Below, piece after piece: positions 1-7,703 of a DNA stretch of 64,000 nucleotides. The DNA is from Streptomyces flavotricini (GTDB taxonomy: Bacteria > Actinomycetota > Actinomycetes > Streptomycetales > Streptomycetaceae). The notes under the pieces were generated by a model. It was given only the letters and a program-made list of their open reading frames with translations, was not told the origin of the DNA and searched no databases. The stretch is taken from the NCBI RefSeq assembly GCF_020639365.1, contig NZ_JAINUL010000001.1, positions 5,561,481-5,625,480 of the forward strand, given 5' to 3'. Both the position numbers and the translations under genes were made by a program. Numbering within the stretch: position 1 is the stretch's first letter; every line of letters starts with the position of its first letter.

Positions 1-335
1 ACCCGGGCTCGGGTCTGATCCTCCCGATCGACGCCAACGCCAAGCCGATGAAGTGGTCGGACGGCACCCTGCTGCGCAACAAGATCCAGCCGTACGACGC
101 GACGTTCAGCGCGTACTCGACGGACGCGTTCACCCTGCACAAGAACGGTGAGTCGCTGTTCCTGAAGCCGAAGCCCGCGAACCTCGTCTTCGACGACCAC
201 AAGGGCAAGTACTACTACGACGAGAACCCGACCGGTTCGGTGAAGGTCGCTGACACCAACACCAAGATCAAGATCGTGAAGGAGCCGTACGACGGTCTCC
301 AGATGACGGTCGAGGTCGGCCCCGCCGCCAAGTAA
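1..335 (+). CDS. C-terminal end of a secreted M6 (immune inhibitor A-type) metalloprotease, partial
   Basis: The open frame enters the window at base 3 and stops at 333-335, leaving about 110 residues. The visible part starts with PGSGLILPIDANAKPM and continues with conserved-looking stretches such as DATFSAYSTDAFTLHKNG and a lysine-rich FDDHKGKYYYDENPTGSVKV. From memory these match the C-terminal region of Streptomyces immune inhibitor A-type peptidases (family M6), where a beta-rich domain follows the catalytic zinc site. The HExxH motif and signal peptide would lie upstream of the window, so catalytic competence cannot be judged. The family is secreted and degrades host or environmental proteins. 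The call is fairly confident as a family and unverified as an enzyme. Confidence 0.7.
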   Translation, partial: PGSGLILPIDANAKPMKWSDGTLLRNKIQPYDATFSAYSTDAFTLHKNGESLFLKPKPANLVFDDHKGKYYYDENPTGSVKVADTNTKIKIVKEPYDGLQMTVEVGPAAK

Positions 336-448
336 TTCGGTAAAACTGCAGGTCAAAGCATGATCGGCCGTCGCCCTCTAGCGGGCGGCGGCCGTTCGCG
401 TTTAGATGCGGGTGCGAGTTTTTCTTATTGACGGGGGAGCTGAAGATC

Positions 449-751
449 ATGCCCGGTGGAGGTTTCGTCAGATTGCCAGGCGGCAGCGTGGTGGTCGCGC
501 TCACGCTGCCGAGGCCCTGCGGCGAGGGCGGAAACGTCCGCGTGCTGGTCCACGCCGCGAACCGGGCCCGCGCCCTGACCAGGCTGCGGAACCTCGGGAT
601 GCGGGCGGTGTACCTGCGCGGCAACGCACAGCCGCCGACCCCGGACGAGGTCACGGCCGTCCTGCACCACCCGGACGGCCTGCTCTGGCGCGGCGCCCCG
701 GACCGGGCCCAGGAGCTCTGGCACCCGATCCGGGCCCTGCTGGGGCGCTAG
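449..751 (+). CDS. Conserved hypothetical protein, about 100 residues
   Basis: A small basic protein with no family I recognise. ATG at 449 is preferred over the in-frame TTG at 428 because GGGGGAG at 433-439 is a good ribosome binding site for it, nine bases upstream. The product has an N-terminal beta-like stretch (GGSVVVALTLPRP), then an Arg/Ala-rich helix (VHAANRARALTRLRNLGMRA), then a segment ending IRALLGR. There is no signal peptide or membrane segment. It converges on the nicotinamidase gene. Codon usage is typical high-GC Streptomyces, which supports real coding. Function unknown. Confidence 0.6.
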   Translation: MPGGGFVRLPGGSVVVALTLPRPCGEGGNVRVLVHAANRARALTRLRNLGMRAVYLRGNAQPPTPDEVTAVLHHPDGLLWRGAPDRAQELWHPIRALLGR

Positions 752-798
752 CCGCCCGGTGCGGGACCCCGCCGGACCCGCGGGCCCCGCCGGGCCCC

Positions 799-1401
799 CT
801 ACGGGGCCTGGCGGGGGCTCTCGCCGATCAGCTTGACGCCGGCCGAGCGGAGCTCCTCCACCGCCCGGGAGGTCGTGTGAGGGGCCACGGCGGCCGTCAG
901 GTCGAGCAGCACGCGGGTGGCGAAGCCCTCGCGGGCGGCGTCGAGGGCCGTGGCCCGTACGCAGTGGTCGGTGGCGATCCCGACGACATCGACCTCGGTG
1001 ACCTGCCGCTCGCGCAGCCACTGCGCGAGCCGGGTGCCGTTCTCGTCGGCGCCCTCGAAACCGCTGTACGCGGCCGCGTACGCGCCCTTGTCGAAGACGG
1101 CGGCGACGGCGCCGGACGCGACGGCGGGGGCGAAGTTCGGGTGGAACCCGACGCCCTCGGTGCCGGCGACGCAGTGGACCGGCCAGGAGGTCTCGTAGTC
1201 CGGCTCGGCCGGGGGGTGCGCGAAGTGCGACCCGGGGTCGACGTGGTGGTCGCGGGTCGCCACCACGTGCCGGTAGCCGGCCGTGGCCTGGCCGATCAGC
1301 TCGGTGATCGCGGCGGCGACGTCGGCCCCGCCGGTGACCGCGAGGCTGCCGCCCTCGCAGAAGTCGTTCTGTACGTCGACGACGATCAGTGCGCGGTGCA
1401 T
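799..1401 (-). CDS. pncA: Nicotinamidase (isochorismatase-like hydrolase)
   Basis: Hydrolyses nicotinamide to nicotinate and ammonia in the cytoplasm, the first step of NAD salvage. The 200-residue product is full length for the family. The catalytic triad is visible as Asp9 (IVVDVQNDF), Lys105 (VFDKGAY) and Cys147 (ATDHCVRA). The metal site is Asp51, His53 and His59 in the segment RDHHVDPGSH. It lies 109 nt downstream of the nicotinate phosphoribosyltransferase gene on the same strand. The two enzymes catalyse consecutive reactions (nicotinamide to nicotinate to nicotinate mononucleotide), so they are probably one transcription unit. Isochorismatases share the fold, but the context favours PncA. 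Confidence 0.93.
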   Translation of the reverse strand: MHRALIVVDVQNDFCEGGSLAVTGGADVAAAITELIGQATAGYRHVVATRDHHVDPGSHFAHPPAEPDYETSWPVHCVAGTEGVGFHPNFAPAVASGAVAAVFDKGAYAAAYSGFEGADENGTRLAQWLRERQVTEVDVVGIATDHCVRATALDAAREGFATRVLLDLTAAVAPHTTSRAVEELRSAGVKLIGESPRQAP

Positions 1402-1510
1402 GTCGCGTGTCCTTCGGTTGTCGTGTGTGCCGCTGCGCGGGCTCTTCCCCCGCCCCGCCCCTCCCCGAAACCGGGGGCGGCGCCTCCGGCTCCGGGGTCC
1501 CCGCGCGGAG

Positions 1511-2839
1511 CTACGCGTACTCCGTCGGGATGACGGCCTCGCCCCGCGACAGCTGCGTCGCGGAGAGCGGCAGGCTCGCGAGGGCCTCGCGGTGCCGGTC
1601 GCGCGCGGCCTCCAGGGACTCCCGCGCCACCACTTCGCCCGCCTTCACCAGCTGGACCAGGAGCTGGGTGTCCGCGAGCGGCGCCGGGACCGCGCCGGTC
1701 CCGACGACCTCCGCCTCCGCGACGCCCTCCGCGTCCGTCCGCCGCGCCGCCCACTTGCGGCCGCCGATCGAGGTCTTCCCGCCCGAGGACTTCTTCGCCA
1801 CCGGCACCAGCGGCGCCTTCGGGTCCGCCGAAGCCGCCCGCGCCACCAGCTTGTAGACCATCGAGCACGTCGGGTGCCCGCTGCCCGTCACCAGCTGCGT
1901 GCCGACCCCGTAGGCGTCCACCGGAGCCGCCGCCAGCGAGGCGATCGCGTACTCGTCGAGGTCGGAGGTGACCACGATCTTCGTCCCCGTCGCCCCCAGC
2001 TCGTCGAGCTGCTGGCGCACGCGGTGGGCGACCAGCAGCAGGTCGCCGGAGTCGATCCGGACCGCGCCGAGCCCCGTGCCGGCGATCTCGACGGCCGTCC
2101 GTACGGCCTCGGCCACGTCGTAGGTGTCCACCAGGAGCGTGGTGCCGCTGCCCAGCGAGGCCACCTGGGCCTGGAAGGCGTCCCGCTCGGTGTCGTGCAC
2201 CAGCGTGAAGGCGTGTGCCGAGGTCCCGACCGTCGGGATCCCGTACCGGAACCCGGCCGCCAGGTCCGAGGTGGAGGTGAAGCCGCCGACGTACGCGGCC
2301 CGCGAGGCGGCCACCGCGGCCAGCTCGTGCGTGCGCCGCGCGCCCATCTCGATCAGGGGCCGTCCGCCGGCCGCCGAGGCCATCCGGGAGGCCGCGGCCG
2401 CGATCGCCGAGTCGTGGTTCAGGATCGACAGGATCACGGTCTCCAGCAGCACGCACTCGGCGAAGCTGCCCTCGACGCGCAGGAGCGGCGAGCCGGGGAA
2501 GTAGACCTCGCCCTCCGGGTAGCCCCAGATGTCGCCCGAGAAGCGGTACGAGGCCAGCCAGTCCAGCGTCCGCATGTCGACGACGGCCCGCTCGCGCAGG
2601 AACTCCAGGACGGCCGTGTCGAAGCGGAAGTTCTCCACCGCGTCCAGGACGCGGCCGGTGCCCGCCACCACGCCGTAGCGGCGCCCCTCGGGCAGCCGCC
2701 GGGTGAAGACCTCGAAGACCGACCGGCGGTCGGCGGTGCCGTTCGCCAGGGCGGCCTGCAGCATCGTGAGCTCGTAATGATCCGTGAAGAGCGCTGTCGA
2801 CGGCACGTCCACCGGCAGGCCCAGGTCCGCAGGGTTCAT
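1511..2839 (-). CDS. pncB: Nicotinate phosphoribosyltransferase
   Basis: Makes nicotinate mononucleotide from nicotinate and PRPP with ATP, the committed step of the Preiss-Handler NAD salvage route. The product is 442 residues, normal for the family. The N-terminus has the characteristic TALFTDHYELTMLQA segment. The middle has EVFTRRLPEGRRYGVVAG, and further on come the phosphate-binding segments around DSGDLLL and GVGTQLVTGSGHPTCSMVYK. ATG 2839 is chosen because a TAGCAT box (TANNNT) sits on the minus strand at 2847-2852, seven bases before it, which suggests leaderless transcription. A longer open frame extends upstream but would overlap clpS. Divergent from clpS. Confidence 0.93.
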   Translation of the reverse strand: MNPADLGLPVDVPSTALFTDHYELTMLQAALANGTADRRSVFEVFTRRLPEGRRYGVVAGTGRVLDAVENFRFDTAVLEFLRERAVVDMRTLDWLASYRFSGDIWGYPEGEVYFPGSPLLRVEGSFAECVLLETVILSILNHDSAIAAAASRMASAAGGRPLIEMGARRTHELAAVAASRAAYVGGFTSTSDLAAGFRYGIPTVGTSAHAFTLVHDTERDAFQAQVASLGSGTTLLVDTYDVAEAVRTAVEIAGTGLGAVRIDSGDLLLVAHRVRQQLDELGATGTKIVVTSDLDEYAIASLAAAPVDAYGVGTQLVTGSGHPTCSMVYKLVARAASADPKAPLVPVAKKSSGGKTSIGGRKWAARRTDAEGVAEAEVVGTGAVPAPLADTQLLVQLVKAGEVVARESLEAARDRHREALASLPLSATQLSRGEAVIPTEYA

Positions 2840-2929
2840 GTCCCGGATGCTAGCGCACATTTCGTCAAAGTGACGAGATCTCGGGACCCGTTTGTGCGAC
2901 CGACCGGTCGCAGTGGCAGCATGGGACGA

Positions 2930-3235
2930 GTGAGTGTTGCTCCCATTGAGATCGAACGCACCGAGTCGGCCGAAGAGACCTTCGCGGTCCCCGAACCCGA
3001 CGTCCCCTGGGTGACCCTGGTGCACAACGACCCGGTCAACCTCATGAGCTACGTGACGTACGTGTTCCAGGCGTACTTCGGCTATTCGAAGGACAAGGCG
3101 CACAAGCTGATGCTCGACGTCCACCACAAGGGGCGGGCGGTCGTGTCCAGCGGCACCCGCGAGGAAATGGAGCGCGACGTGCAGGCCATGCACGGGTACG
3201 GCCTGTGGGCGACCCTCTCCCAGGACCGCTTCTGA
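2930..3235 (+). CDS. clpS: ATP-dependent Clp protease adaptor ClpS
   Basis: Adaptor that binds the N-terminal domain of a ClpA/ClpC unfoldase and delivers N-degron substrates to ClpP. The ClpS core is clear: VPWVTLVHNDPVNLMSYVTYVF, then the helix YSKDKAHKLMLDVHHKGRAVV and the end REEMERDVQAMHGYGLWATL. The Asp-Pro-Val-Asn loop and the downstream His pair form the N-degron pocket in the family. GTG 2930 is favoured because CAGCAT at 2917-2922 could act as a -10 box seven bases upstream; ATG 2921 is in frame and nearly as plausible. Its stop overlaps the next gene's start (ATGA), so the two are translationally coupled, as in other actinobacteria. Confidence 0.92.
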   Translation: MSVAPIEIERTESAEETFAVPEPDVPWVTLVHNDPVNLMSYVTYVFQAYFGYSKDKAHKLMLDVHHKGRAVVSSGTREEMERDVQAMHGYGLWATLSQDRF

Positions 3236-3855
3236 TGGGGCGCTCCGCCGGGATGTTCGAAGCCCTGAAGGGCGGCGGCGCCGCCATCGCGCTGGACGGG
3301 ATCGAGATCTCCATCCTGCGTTCGCTGGCCGTGCAGCTGCTGGAGCTCATCGGGCCGGGCGCGCCCGAGCCCGAGGAGGACGCCGACCCGCTGGCCGTGC
3401 TGTTCGCCGAGGGCAACCAGGGGCCCACCGAGCGCCCCTCCGACCCCGCGCTGATCCGCCTCTTCCCCGACGCCTACGGCGGCCCCGGCCCCGAGGACCG
3501 GAAGGTGGACCCGGCCGAGCTGGCCGCCCGGTCGGCGGAGTTCCGCCGTTTCACCGAGAACGACCTGCGCACCCGCAAGCGGGAGGACGCGCTGGCCGTC
3601 GTACGGAGCCTGGACGGGCTCGCCCCCGAAGGTGACGAAGGGTCGGCCGTGCTGGAGCTCACCGGAGAGCTCCCGCTGCGCTGGCTGGGCGCGCTCAACG
3701 ACCTGCGCCTGACGATCGCCGCCCGTCTGGACATCACCGAGGACGACGAGAGCGCGGTGCTCTTCCGGCTGCCGGACGACGATCCGCGCAAGCCGATGGT
3801 GATGGCGTACCTGTGGCTCGGGGGCCTCCAGGAGACGCTCGTCGAAACGCTCTGA
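3235..3855 (+). CDS. DUF2017 family protein
   Basis: 206-residue soluble protein that follows clpS with a 1-base stop/start overlap (ATGA at 3235). It opens with MGRSAGMFEALKGGGAAIAL, then a hydrophobic helix ISILRSLAVQLLELIG. The middle is acidic (PEPEEDADPLAVLF). The C-terminal half is helical (ALNDLRLTIAARLDITEDDES) and ends MAYLWLGGLQETLVETL. This matches DUF2017, an actinobacterial family regularly encoded between clpS and other genes. The biochemical role is unknown. Tight coupling suggests co-expression with the N-degron adaptor and perhaps a role in Clp-dependent turnover, but that is inference from position only. Confidence 0.85.
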   Translation: MGRSAGMFEALKGGGAAIALDGIEISILRSLAVQLLELIGPGAPEPEEDADPLAVLFAEGNQGPTERPSDPALIRLFPDAYGGPGPEDRKVDPAELAARSAEFRRFTENDLRTRKREDALAVVRSLDGLAPEGDEGSAVLELTGELPLRWLGALNDLRLTIAARLDITEDDESAVLFRLPDDDPRKPMVMAYLWLGGLQETLVETL

Positions 3856-4172
3856 GAACTCCGCCGGCGCGAACGCTGTTCGCTCAGCGGACGCTCAAAT
3901 CCGGATAACGATCAGATCACCGCGATGTGGTGATCTGATGCGTTTCAGGACCCATGTTCCGAATTTCTTGTGCCGCACATCACTTTTCCGCGCCCCGGCC
4001 CCCCGTGAGCCCGTGATAGATCTTCACGACCGCCGCGGGGCGCCACCCATGTCCCCGGCCCGCTTGAACCGGCTGACCGCCGGGTGCAACTCCATCCGTA
4101 TCCGGGGGGATCGAGGACCCGATCCGCTGCCTTCGAAGGCGCGGGTCGGCGTGGAGAAAGGCGCACCAAGAC
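3856..4172. other. Intergenic region between DUF2017 and the permease, no gene seen
   Basis: This 317-bp stretch is the only gap over 300 bp without a gene. It holds a perfect 11-bp inverted repeat (annotated separately at 3911-3939), an AT-richer patch around 3940-3980 (GTTCCGAATTTCTTGTG) that could contain the permease promoter, and a GC-rich leader of about 150 nt before the permease ATG. I found no convincing open frame with a ribosome binding site in it. Confidence 0.6.
3911..3939. repeat. Perfect 11-bp inverted repeat (terminator or operator)
   Basis: ATCAGATCACC at 3911-3921 and GGTGATCTGAT at 3929-3939 are exact reverse complements separated by 7 nt. No T-run follows, so it could be a Streptomyces-style terminator for clpS-DUF2017, or an operator of a dimeric repressor for the permease gene. 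The sequence does not decide between them. Confidence 0.6.
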
Positions 4173-5633
4173 ATGACCTCTGTGCAGGTCGAGCAGCACG
4201 ACAAGACGCCCGGCGAGGGCGCCGCGGCCGAGGGTGGCGAGGGATACCACCGCGCACTCGGAGCCCGCCAGATCCAGATGATCGCGATCGGCGGAGCCAT
4301 CGGCACCGGCCTCTTCCTGGGCGCCGGCAAGGCGATCTCGAAGGCGGGCCCCAGCCTGATCCTGGCCTACGCCATCGCGGGCCTGGTCATCTTCTTCATC
4401 ATGCGCGCCCTCGGCGAGCTGCTGATGTACCGCCCGGTCTCGGGCTCCTTCTCGGACTACGCCCGGGAGTTCCTCGGCCCCTTCTGGGGGTACGCGACCG
4501 GCTGGACGTACTGGCTCTTCTGGGTGGTCACCGGCATCACCGAGGTGACCGCGGCGGCCAAGTACATGTCGTACTGGACCCACGACAGCTTCCCGCAGTG
4601 GGCCTACGCGCTGATCTTCACGGTCATCCTCTACACCGCCAACCTGATCTCGGTGAAGCTCTTCGGCGAGCTCGAGTTCTGGTTCTCCATGGTCAAGGTC
4701 ACCGCCATCGTCGGCATGATCCTGATCTGCGCCGGCATCCTCACCGTCGGCTTCTCCGACGCCGCCGCGACCGCCTCCGTCTCCAACCTCTGGAGCGACC
4801 GCGGCTTCTTCCCGAACGGCATCGGCGAGACGCTGATGACGCTCCAGATCGTCATGTTCGCCTTCCTGGCGGTCGAGCTGGTCGGCGTCACCGCCGGCGA
4901 GTCCAAGGACCCCGAGAAGACCCTGCCCAAGGCCATCAACACCGTGCCGTGGCGCATCGCCGTCTTCTACGTCGGCGCGCTCATCATGATCATGTCGGTC
5001 ATCCCGTGGTCCAACTTCAAGGCGGGCGAGAGCCCGTTCGTGCTGGCCTTCGAGAAGATGGGCCTCGGCGTCGGCGCCGCGATCGTCAACTTCGTCGTGC
5101 TGACCGCCGCGCTCTCCTCCTGCAACTCGGGCATGTACTCCACCGGCCGCATGCTGCGCGACCTCGCGCTCAACGGCCAGGGCCCGAAGTTCTTCACCAA
5201 GCTCACCAAGAGCGGCACCCCGCTCGTGGGCACCACCTTCTCCGCCGCGCTGATGCTGGTGGGCGTCTGGATCAACTACGTCGCCCCGGGCAAGGCCTTC
5301 GACTACGTCGTCTCCTTCGCCACCATCTCCGGCATGTGGGCCTGGATCATGATCCTGGTCTGCCAGATCCGCTACCGCGCCAAGGCCGACCGCGGCGAGC
5401 TGCCGCAGTCCCCCTTCCGCGCCCCCGGCGCCCCGTGGACCAGCTGGTTCGCCCTGCTGTTCATCGGCATGGTCATCGTGATGATGGGCATCGACAAGGA
5501 CTCCCGCGTCTCGCTGTACTGCGCGCCGCTGTGGGGCCTGATCCTGGGCGTCTCGTACCTGGTGCTCAAGAAGCGCAACCCGGCCGGAGCCGCGTTCAAC
5601 AAGGCCGACAGGACCTCGGAGCCGGTCGCCTGA
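4173..5633 (+). CDS. Amino acid permease (APC superfamily, amino acid transporter family)
   Basis: 486-residue integral membrane transporter with about 12 predicted membrane helices, which imports amino acids by proton symport in its family (AnsP, GabP, CycA and relatives). The hallmark N-terminal motif is present as ALGARQIQMIAIGGAIGTGLF, followed by MRALGELLMYRPVSGSFSDYA. The consensus helix 3 segment TGWTYWLFWVVTGITEVTAA and the loop GESKDPEKTLPKAIN are also typical of the group. ATG 4173 starts a hydrophilic cytoplasmic N-tail. It stands alone, with the inverted repeat at 3911-3939 upstream and a strong hairpin downstream. Substrate not determinable; asparagine, GABA or D-serine/D-alanine/glycine are all possible. 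Confidence 0.88.
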   Translation: MTSVQVEQHDKTPGEGAAAEGGEGYHRALGARQIQMIAIGGAIGTGLFLGAGKAISKAGPSLILAYAIAGLVIFFIMRALGELLMYRPVSGSFSDYAREFLGPFWGYATGWTYWLFWVVTGITEVTAAAKYMSYWTHDSFPQWAYALIFTVILYTANLISVKLFGELEFWFSMVKVTAIVGMILICAGILTVGFSDAAATASVSNLWSDRGFFPNGIGETLMTLQIVMFAFLAVELVGVTAGESKDPEKTLPKAINTVPWRIAVFYVGALIMIMSVIPWSNFKAGESPFVLAFEKMGLGVGAAIVNFVVLTAALSSCNSGMYSTGRMLRDLALNGQGPKFFTKLTKSGTPLVGTTFSAALMLVGVWINYVAPGKAFDYVVSFATISGMWAWIMILVCQIRYRAKADRGELPQSPFRAPGAPWTSWFALLFIGMVIVMMGIDKDSRVSLYCAPLWGLILGVSYLVLKKRNPAGAAFNKADRTSEPVA

Positions 5634-5652
5634 CCGATCCTGTCCAGCATCC

Positions 5653-5689
5653 GGGCCCTCCCGTACCACGCCTCGGTACGGGAGGGCCC
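5653..5689 (+). terminator. Strong hairpin terminator after the permease gene
   Basis: GGGCCCTCCCGTACC at 5653-5667 pairs perfectly with GGTACGGGAGGGCCC at 5675-5689 around a 7-nt loop. It sits 20 bases after the permease stop and is followed by a short pyrimidine-rich run. Streptomyces terminators often lack a U-tract. Confidence 0.85.
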
Positions 5690-5709
5690 GTCTGCTTATC
5701 CTGTCGACC

Positions 5710-6132
5710 ATGCTGACCCTCACCCAGGCGCTGTACGACCGGATCGTCGAGCACGCCCGCAAGGACCACCCCGACGAAGCCTGCGGCGTCGTGGCCGGAC
5801 CGGCCGGCACCGACCGCCCCGAGCGGTTCGTCCCGATGCTCAACGCGGCCCGCTCGCCCACGTTCTACGAGTTCGACTCGAAGGACCTGCTGAAGCTCTA
5901 CCGCGAGCTCGACGACCGGGACGAGGAGCCCGTGATCGTCTACCACTCGCACACCGCGACCGAGGCCTACCCCTCCCGTACGGACGTCACGTACGCGAAC
6001 GAGCCCGGCGCCCACTACGTCCTGGTCTCCACGGCGGACACCGACGGCCTCGGCGAGTTCCAGTTCCGCTCGTACCGGATCGTCGAAGGCGTCATCACGG
6101 AGGAAGAAGTGCAGGTCGTAGAGGCCTACTGA
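5710..6132 (+). CDS. mec: M67-family JAMM metallopeptidase, Mec-type CysO processing protease
   Basis: Zinc peptidase of the JAB1/MPN fold. Its actinobacterial relative Mec releases cysteine from the CysO-cysteine adduct. The complete JAMM signature is visible: Glu23 (PDEACGV), His79 and His81 (YHSHT), Ser89 and Asp92 (YPSRTD). Length (140 residues) is normal. A TATCCT box at 5697-5702 lies seven bases before ATG 5710, suggesting a leaderless transcript. The next genes are a cysteine leader peptide, CysO and CysM, which fixes the pathway: CysM makes CysO-linked cysteine and this enzyme frees it. It may also trim the C-terminal tail of CysO, which here extends beyond Gly-Gly. Confidence 0.9.
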   Translation: MLTLTQALYDRIVEHARKDHPDEACGVVAGPAGTDRPERFVPMLNAARSPTFYEFDSKDLLKLYRELDDRDEEPVIVYHSHTATEAYPSRTDVTYANEPGAHYVLVSTADTDGLGEFQFRSYRIVEGVITEEEVQVVEAY

Positions 6133-6197
6133 CCACGATGTGAGCGGTTTGCGTCCACGATGCGGGATCACACTCCAAACGGGGGACCGGGAATCGT

Positions 6198-6203
6198 TAA
6201 CAT
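6198..6203 (+). promoter_or_regulatory. -10 box for the cysteine leader peptide (leaderless transcript)
   Basis: TAACAT fits TANNNT and ends six bases before the ATG at 6210, the spacing expected when transcription starts at or beside the A of the start codon. There is no ribosome binding site before that ATG, which agrees with leaderless translation. Confidence 0.65.
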
Positions 6204-6209
6204 GACCGC

Positions 6210-6317
6210 ATGGTTCCCCACGACGTGAGCATCGAGACGCCCGGCAGGCTACTGCTCGTGGCGCGGCTGCACGTCGATCTGTGCCGTCTCGCCAGCAGCA
6301 TCTGTCCTGCCGCCTGA
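6210..6317 (+). CDS. Cysteine-containing leader peptide (attenuator) upstream of cysO-cysM
   Basis: 35-codon frame starting MVPHDVSIETPGRLLLVARL and ending HVDLCRLASSICPAA. The RLHVDLCRLA..ICPA tail is the hallmark of a family of short actinobacterial leader peptides found before sulfur and cysteine genes. Polycysteine leaderless ORFs of this type have been shown in mycobacteria to act as cysteine-responsive attenuators. The two Cys codons near the end and the position 82 nt before cysO fit ribosome stalling under cysteine limitation. No ribosome binding site precedes the ATG, and the TAACAT box at 6198-6203 implies leaderless transcription. An overlapping 8-codon frame from the ATG at 6202 is probably not used. 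Confidence 0.8.
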   Translation: MVPHDVSIETPGRLLLVARLHVDLCRLASSICPAA

Positions 6318-6398
6318 GCACCACAGCCCCTCGCGCGGGGGCCCTTGCGCCGCGCGCCGTTTCCGCCCCTCCCGCTTACTTCACCACTGGAGCCTGCC

Positions 6399-6677
6399 AT
6401 GGCCATCGAGGTCCGCATCCCCACCATCCTCCGCACCTACACCGACGGCGAGAAGGCCGTCAGCGGTGAGGGCACCACCCTGTCCGAGCTCTTCGCGGAC
6501 CTGGAGACGCGCCACAAGGGCATTGAGGAGCGCATCGTCGACGGCGGCAAGCTGCGCCGCTTCGTGAACGTCTACCTCAACGACGAGGACGTCCGCTTCC
6601 TGGACGGCATCTCCACCGCCCTCAAGGACGGCGACAACGTCACCATCCTCCCGGCGGTCGCCGGCGGCTCCGTCTGA
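6399..6677 (+). CDS. cysO: CysO, MoaD/ThiS-type sulfur carrier protein
   Basis: 92-residue ubiquitin-fold sulfur carrier. Its C-terminal Gly-Gly is converted to a thiocarboxylate that donates sulfur to CysM for cysteine synthesis. Typical segments are IEVRIPTILRTYTDG, RFVNVYLNDEDVRFLDG and the end VTILPAVAGGSV. The tail carries Ser-Val after Gly-Gly, so a protease must remove two residues before activation; the JAMM peptidase at 5710 is the obvious candidate. ATG 6399 is the start that gives the family's usual N-terminus. The stop overlaps the cysM start by one base (ATGA), giving translational coupling. Confidence 0.92.
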   Translation: MAIEVRIPTILRTYTDGEKAVSGEGTTLSELFADLETRHKGIEERIVDGGKLRRFVNVYLNDEDVRFLDGISTALKDGDNVTILPAVAGGSV

Positions 6678-7627
6678 TGCGCTACGACTCCCCGCTGGCC
6701 GCGGTCGGTAACACGCCGCTCGTCCGGCTGCCCCGGCTGTCGCCCTCGGACGACGTCCGCATCTGGGCCAAGCTGGAGGACCGCAACCCGACCGGCTCGA
6801 TCAAGGACCGCCCCGCGCTCCACATGGTCGAACAGGCCGAGAGGGACGGCCGGCTGACCCCCGGCTGCACGATCCTGGAGCCGACGTCGGGCAATACCGG
6901 CATCTCGCTGGCGATGGCGGCCAAGCTCAAGGGCTACCGGATCGTGTGCGTCATGCCCGAGAACACCTCTCAGGAGCGGCGCGACCTGCTGGCCATGTGG
7001 GGAGCCGAGATCATCTCTTCGCCGGCGGCGGGCGGGTCGAACACCGCGGTCCGGGTGGCCAAGGAGCTCGCGGCGGAGCACCCCGACTGGGTGATGCTCT
7101 ACCAGTACGGCAACCCGGACAACGCGGGCGCCCACTACGCGACGACCGGCCCCGAGATCCTGCGGGACCTCCCCTCGATCACCCACTTCGTGGCGGGCCT
7201 GGGCACGACGGGCACCCTGATGGGCGTGGGCCGCTACCTGCGCGAGCACGTGCCGGGCGTACGGATCGTCGCGGCGGAGCCGCGGTACGACGACCTGGTC
7301 TACGGCCTGCGCAACCTCGACGAGGGGTTCGTCCCGGAGCTGTACGACGCCTCGGTCCTGACGACCCGCTTCTCGGTGGGATCGGCGGACGCGGTGACGC
7401 GCACCCGTGAACTCCTCCAGCAGGAGGGCATCTTCGCGGGCGTCTCCACCGGCGCCGCCCTGCACGCGGCGATCGGCGTGGGCCGCAAGGCGGTCGCGGC
7501 CGGGGAGAGCGCTGACATCGTCTTCGTCGTGGCCGACGGCGGCTGGAAGTACCTCTCGACGGGCGTCTACACGGCGAAGACGACGGAAGAGGCGATCGAA
7601 ACCCTCCAGGGCCAGCTCTGGGCGTAG
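6677..7627 (+). CDS. cysM: Cysteine synthase CysM (CysO-thiocarboxylate dependent)
   Basis: 316-residue PLP enzyme of the cysteine synthase family. In the actinobacterial CysM/CysO system it joins the CysO thiocarboxylate to O-phosphoserine-derived aminoacrylate. The PLP lysine is Lys43 in NPTGSIKDRPAL. The substrate-binding loop EPTSGNTGISLAMAA follows, and the phosphate-binding loop is VAGLGTTGTLMG. ATG 6677 overlaps the cysO stop. The pairing with cysO and the JAMM protease separates it from the sulfide-using CysK. Expression is probably controlled by the leader peptide at 6210-6317. Confidence 0.94.
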   Translation: MRYDSPLAAVGNTPLVRLPRLSPSDDVRIWAKLEDRNPTGSIKDRPALHMVEQAERDGRLTPGCTILEPTSGNTGISLAMAAKLKGYRIVCVMPENTSQERRDLLAMWGAEIISSPAAGGSNTAVRVAKELAAEHPDWVMLYQYGNPDNAGAHYATTGPEILRDLPSITHFVAGLGTTGTLMGVGRYLREHVPGVRIVAAEPRYDDLVYGLRNLDEGFVPELYDASVLTTRFSVGSADAVTRTRELLQQEGIFAGVSTGAALHAAIGVGRKAVAAGESADIVFVVADGGWKYLSTGVYTAKTTEEAIETLQGQLWA

Positions 7628-7703
7628 GGGGCGGGCAGGGCGGGGCGGGGAGGCGGCGCCGGGCAGCGGTCCGGCCGCCCGGCCCGCTCCACCGGCCGGG
7701 GCG

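Noticed and set aside
6202..6228. 8-codon frame from ATG 6202
   Set aside because: It overlaps the cysteine leader frame, has no Cys codons or binding site, and the -10 spacing points to ATG 6210.
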